Origin: Bacillota bacterium
GTDB lineage: Bacteria; Bacillota; Clostridia; Christensenellales; SZUA-584
DNA: 64,000 bases
Assembly: GCA_023459495.1 (NCBI GenBank)
Contig: JAEWTL010000026.1
Location: forward strand, 171,400-235,399
Direction of reading: 5' to 3'
Of the stretch, positions 61,489 through 64,000 are shown piece after piece; positions within the stretch are counted from its first letter, which is position 1, and the number at the start of each line of letters is the position of its first letter. Both the position numbers and the translations under genes were made by a program. Under the pieces are notes generated by a model. That model was not told where the DNA came from. It saw nothing but the letters and a program-made list of their open reading frames with translations, and did no database searches.

Positions 61489-61899
61489 ATGAAAAACAAA
61501 TGGGCCATAGCAGTTACAATCGTTGTCGCCATTGGCGTCATTATCGCGATTGCGCTAATGATGAACAAGGACGCCAAATCTGCACAATACCAGATTGAGG
61601 ATGGCCAGCTTGCCATCACCTGTTCGTTTGGTGTTTCTGTACCGCTTAATGAGATCGAAGGGCTGACGCTTACCGAAGCTGCGCCAGAGATTAAAACTAA
61701 AACCAATGGCGCTGGTATTGGGAGTATGCAAAAAGGCGAATATCTGCTGACAGACGGAAGCAGCGCCCGTCTGTATATCAACACTGACGTTCCACTGTAC
61801 ATCCGCTTCACACAAGGGGATACGGTCTATTATCTCAATGCGGAAAATTCTGAAGCCACTCAGGCACTATATGATGAACTGACCGCAGCAATTGGCTGA
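61489..61899 (+). CDS. Small membrane-anchored protein, possible bacterial PH domain
   Basis: A 136-residue protein with one N-terminal membrane helix (AIAVTIVVAIGVIIAIALMM) and a small beta-rich outer domain: YQIEDGQLAITCSFGVSVPL, GEYLLTDGSSARLYINTDVP and LYIRFTQGDTVYYLNAEN, ending in a helix. The pattern of strands and final helix resembles bacterial PH-like domains (PF10882 type). No catalytic residues are obvious. AAAGGAG precedes the ATG. It is monocistronic as far as can be seen. Confidence 0.72.
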   Translation: MKNKWAIAVTIVVAIGVIIAIALMMNKDAKSAQYQIEDGQLAITCSFGVSVPLNEIEGLTLTEAAPEIKTKTNGAGIGSMQKGEYLLTDGSSARLYINTDVPLYIRFTQGDTVYYLNAENSEATQALYDELTAAIG

Positions 61900-61993
61900 C
61901 GTCACCATATATAATTTAACACATAGCGCGTTGACATGAGACAGTACGGCATGGTATATCTATTGCCGTATATTTCTCTAGGAGACCTTGCAA

Positions 61994-62922
61994 TTGACGC
62001 AAATCCCGCCGAGCAGTCTTAAACAGCGTGCTGCCGCCAACGGATATCTGATCGTACAGACCCTGATGTGGGGTCTGTCTTTTATCGTAATCAAGAATGT
62101 TACATCGGCAATCCCTGCTTCAGCTTTCCTCGCACTGCGCTTTCTTGCAGCCGTGGCCGTGCTGTTGCCCTTCTACATTCGCAAGGGGCGATGAGTCCGG
62201 CGTTTTTTAAGGCTTCACTTCTGCTTGCCTTTCTGCTGTTTACATCATCGGCCCTGCAGACCTACGGTCTTCAGTATACCAGTGTCACCAATTCGTCGTT
62301 CATTACGGGCACCACGGTGCTCCTCGTACCGATATTCGAACTGCTGATCTTCAAAAAGCAGATTCCCCAAATACTGTGGCTCGGCTGCGCCGCAGCCTTT
62401 ACCGGCGTTGCGGTGCTTGCAGGCAGCGTATCGCTGACGTTCAACATCGGTGATATCATGACCGCAGTATGCGCTGTAGGCTTTTCTCTGCAGATTCTGT
62501 ATGCGGCTAAATATGCGCTGCTGTTCCCCGCTGATACGATCGGCTTCTTTCAGCTTGCGTTGGCTTCAGTGATGTTTACAGTGCTTTGGGGAGCGGACGG
62601 CTTCTCTCTCACAGGTTTTGACCCCCGCTTCATCCCATCGATTTTGTTTATGGCTGTCATTAACACTTCGATCGGTTTTATCGGTCAGTTCGTCGCGTAC
62701 CGGTATACGGATGCAGTCGTTGCTTCGCTAATCTTTGCGTTGGAACCCATATTCGCAACCGGCTTTGCACTCGTTATTCCCGGCGAGGACGGACTCTGTG
62801 AGACGCTAACGCTCAAAGCAGCGTTAGGCGCGCTGCTCGTGCTGTGTGGAATCGCCGTTGCGCTGTGGGACTCATTTCGCCAGAAGAAAGCTATTCCTGC
62901 TGCGGCTGAAGCATCAAACTAA
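61994..62922 (+). pseudogene. EamA/DMT family transporter, frameshifted
   Basis: Two frames together make a complete ten-helix EamA permease (metabolite exporter). The first, from a TTG after GGAG, ends LRFLAAVAVLLPFYIRKGR at 62194. The second continues exactly where the family should, MSPAFFKASLLLAFLLF, and runs through SALQTYGLQYTSVTNSSFIT, AVINTSIGFIGQFVAYRYTD and SLIFALEPIFATGFAL to the end. One extra G in the GGGG run at 62185-62188 would join them. The ATG at 62191 overlaps the first stop as ATGA, so separate translation of the second part is conceivable. Substrate unknown. Confidence 0.8.
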
Positions 62923-63027
62923 ACCCTTGTCCTCACCCATCTTGTTTTCCCTATTCAGGAATCCATGCATAATCGCCTTTCTACATGCGGACATTAAGAA
63001 TAATACGTATGGAAAGAGGCGTTCCGC

Positions 63028-63873
63028 ATGAGTAATTTCCCTCCGCAGCATCAGCCCGGCAAGGGCGTCGAGTCCGAGATGAATCCGCGTCCACAGTACG
63101 ATGATCCTGCGTATAAAGGCAGCGGATGCCTCGCCGGCAAAGCTGCGCTTATCACCGGCGGCGACAGCGGCATTGGCCGCGCAGTAGCAGTGGCGTTCGC
63201 CAAGGAAGGCGCGCGCGTGGCGGCAGTGTATCTGGACGCCGAGGGCGATGCTCAGGAAACCAAATCGGCAGTAGAAAGCTACGGTCAGCAGTGCCTGCTC
63301 ATCCGTGCCGACCTGCGGCAGGAAGAAAACGCCAGCCGTGCCGTGCAGGAAACGGTCACTCAGTTCGGACAGCTCGATATACTTATCAACAACATCGCAA
63401 TGCAGATGCCGCAAAACAGCATTGCCGATATCTCTGCGGCCCAGCTTGAAGATACGTTCCGCACAAACGTGTTCTCGTATTTTTTCATGACAAAGGCTGC
63501 CCTTCCCCACCTAAAGGCTGGTGCGTGCATCATCAACACCACGTCCATCACGGCGTATCAGGGCCACCCGGAGCTGATCGACTACTCCGCCACGAAGGGC
63601 GCCATCGTTTCCTTTACACGCGCGATGTCCAACTCGCTGCTGAAAAACGGCATTCGTGTCAACGCTATTGCGCCGGGGCCTGTGTGGACGCCACTGATCC
63701 CCTCCAGCTTCTCTCCCGAGAAGGTATCGGAGTTCGGCAAGTCCGCGCCCGCCCAGTACGCGGCACAGCCTTTTCAGCTTGCACCCACATACGTTTATCT
63801 CGCGTCAGAAGCGTCCAGCTATGTATCAGGGCAGGTGCTGCATGTGAACGGTGGCGCGATCGTGGATTCGTAA
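63028..63873 (+). CDS. Short-chain dehydrogenase/reductase (general-stress type)
   Basis: A 281-residue SDR with a ~35-residue hydrophilic extension (PGKGVESEMNPRPQYDDPAY) typical of the YhdF/YhxC/GsiB-neighbour SDR group, then the fold. Seen: ALITGGDSGIGRAVAVAF (NAD(P) motif), ILINNIAMQMPQNS, the catalytic Ser region NTTSITAYQGHPELIDY, YSATKGAIVSFTRA (Tyr-x3-Lys) and RVNAIAPGPVWTPLIP. The substrate is unknown; relatives are called glucose or ribitol dehydrogenases loosely. The ribosome binding site (AGAGGCG) is modest. An intrinsic terminator follows. Confidence 0.9.
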   Translation: MSNFPPQHQPGKGVESEMNPRPQYDDPAYKGSGCLAGKAALITGGDSGIGRAVAVAFAKEGARVAAVYLDAEGDAQETKSAVESYGQQCLLIRADLRQEENASRAVQETVTQFGQLDILINNIAMQMPQNSIADISAAQLEDTFRTNVFSYFFMTKAALPHLKAGACIINTTSITAYQGHPELIDYSATKGAIVSFTRAMSNSLLKNGIRVNAIAPGPVWTPLIPSSFSPEKVSEFGKSAPAQYAAQPFQLAPTYVYLASEASSYVSGQVLHVNGGAIVDS

Positions 63874-63882
63874 AATAATCAT

Positions 63883-63906
63883 CCACCCCTTCAAGGGGTG
63901 GTCTTT
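63883..63906 (+). terminator. Terminator of the SDR gene
   Basis: CCACCCCT, loop TCA, AGGGGTGG, then TCTTTATT, nine bases after the stop codon. Confidence 0.8.
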
Positions 63907-63908
63907 AT

Positions 63909-64000
63909 TGGAGCCCTATAAGGGCCTCTTACCAGCAATGCCTAAAGGCATATTACAGTTCCGCCAACCGCGTGGAGCCTGTTACCAGCAACCCTTAAAA
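63909..64000. repeat. Start of a tandem, hairpin-containing repeat array running off the window
   Basis: TTACCAGCAA occurs at 63929 and again 53 bases on at 63982, each preceded by GGAGCC and followed by a small palindrome (ATGCC-TAAA-GGCAT; CCCTTAAAA, cut by the edge). Another palindrome, GCCCT-AT-AAGGGC, lies at 63912-63925. No coding frame explains it. Confidence 0.5.

Noticed and set aside
1..64000. CRISPR arrays, tRNA and rRNA genes
   Set aside because: No regularly spaced direct repeats with spacers and no tRNA-like cloverleaf or rRNA sequence were seen on either strand.

Overview
The window reads as a chromosomal segment of a spore-forming, Gram-positive, probably anaerobic member of the Clostridia. 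Evidence: a pro-sigma-K gene, CotF-type spore coat proteins, a Spo0E-like phosphatase, rubrerythrin, a Firmicutes-type infC-rpmI-rplT operon with an L20-type leader, strong GGAGG ribosome binding sites, and lipoproteins or membrane-anchored wall enzymes with Thr/Pro/Ser-rich linkers. The first ~9 kb is visibly more A+T-rich than the 30-48 kb core. No rRNA, tRNA, CRISPR array or intact insertion sequence was found.

Layout. (1) 1-22.6 kb is a surface-glycan locus. It holds several GT2/GT4 glycosyltransferases (one with three GT2 domains), an AlgX/AlgI-like O-acetylation pair whose AlgI half is frameshifted, a GDP-mannose to GDP-D-rhamnose set (phosphohexomutase, manC, gmd, rmd), and a complete, translationally coupled dTDP-L-rhamnose operon (rmlDACB) flanked by two glycosyltransferases. 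Between the sugar operons lie a 3'-truncated sigK, a DUF3048 lipoprotein and ~1.4 kb of decayed DNA. (2) 22.8-29.5 kb is cell-envelope and signalling: an M14 gamma-D-glutamyl peptidase with LysM and PG-binding domains, a TetR regulator with zinc-ribbon partner, a PG-binding amidase, and an ECF sigma factor with an RsgI-like membrane protein and an RsgI-domain lipoprotein. (3) 29.5-31.9 kb is a LacI regulator with a URO-D-superfamily enzyme behind a near-ideal operator-embedded promoter. (4) 32-41.4 kb is core information processing: infC-rpmI-rplT, DegV, a membrane XRE regulator, a phosphoesterase, ruvCAB, queA, tgt, yajC. (5) 41.4-52.9 kb is rqcH, proA, argGH with ARG boxes, a QueF-like protein lacking the catalytic Cys, an AEC transporter, galK beside a wrecked galT, and a duplicated P-loop protein. 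(6) 53-64 kb has rubrerythrin, spore coat proteins, an LCP ligase, a FadR/transaldolase/racemase operon, a VOC protein, a PAS-PP2C phosphatase, Spo0E, a frameshifted EamA transporter, an SDR enzyme, and a repeat array running off the right edge.

How it fits together. Phosphohexomutase and ManC make GDP-mannose, Gmd/Rmd convert it to GDP-D-rhamnose, and RmlABCD make dTDP-L-rhamnose. The glycosyltransferases and acetylation genes would build and decorate a rhamnose-containing surface polymer, and the LCP protein is the kind of enzyme that ligates such polymers to peptidoglycan.

The most interesting items are the ECF/RsgI-like/lipoprotein module with its apparent autoregulatory promoter, the Cys-less QueF homologue, the truncated sigK, the racemase-transaldolase operon, and several broken genes (algI, galT, eamA). 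Two of the breaks (algI, eamA) are single-base and could be sequencing errors.
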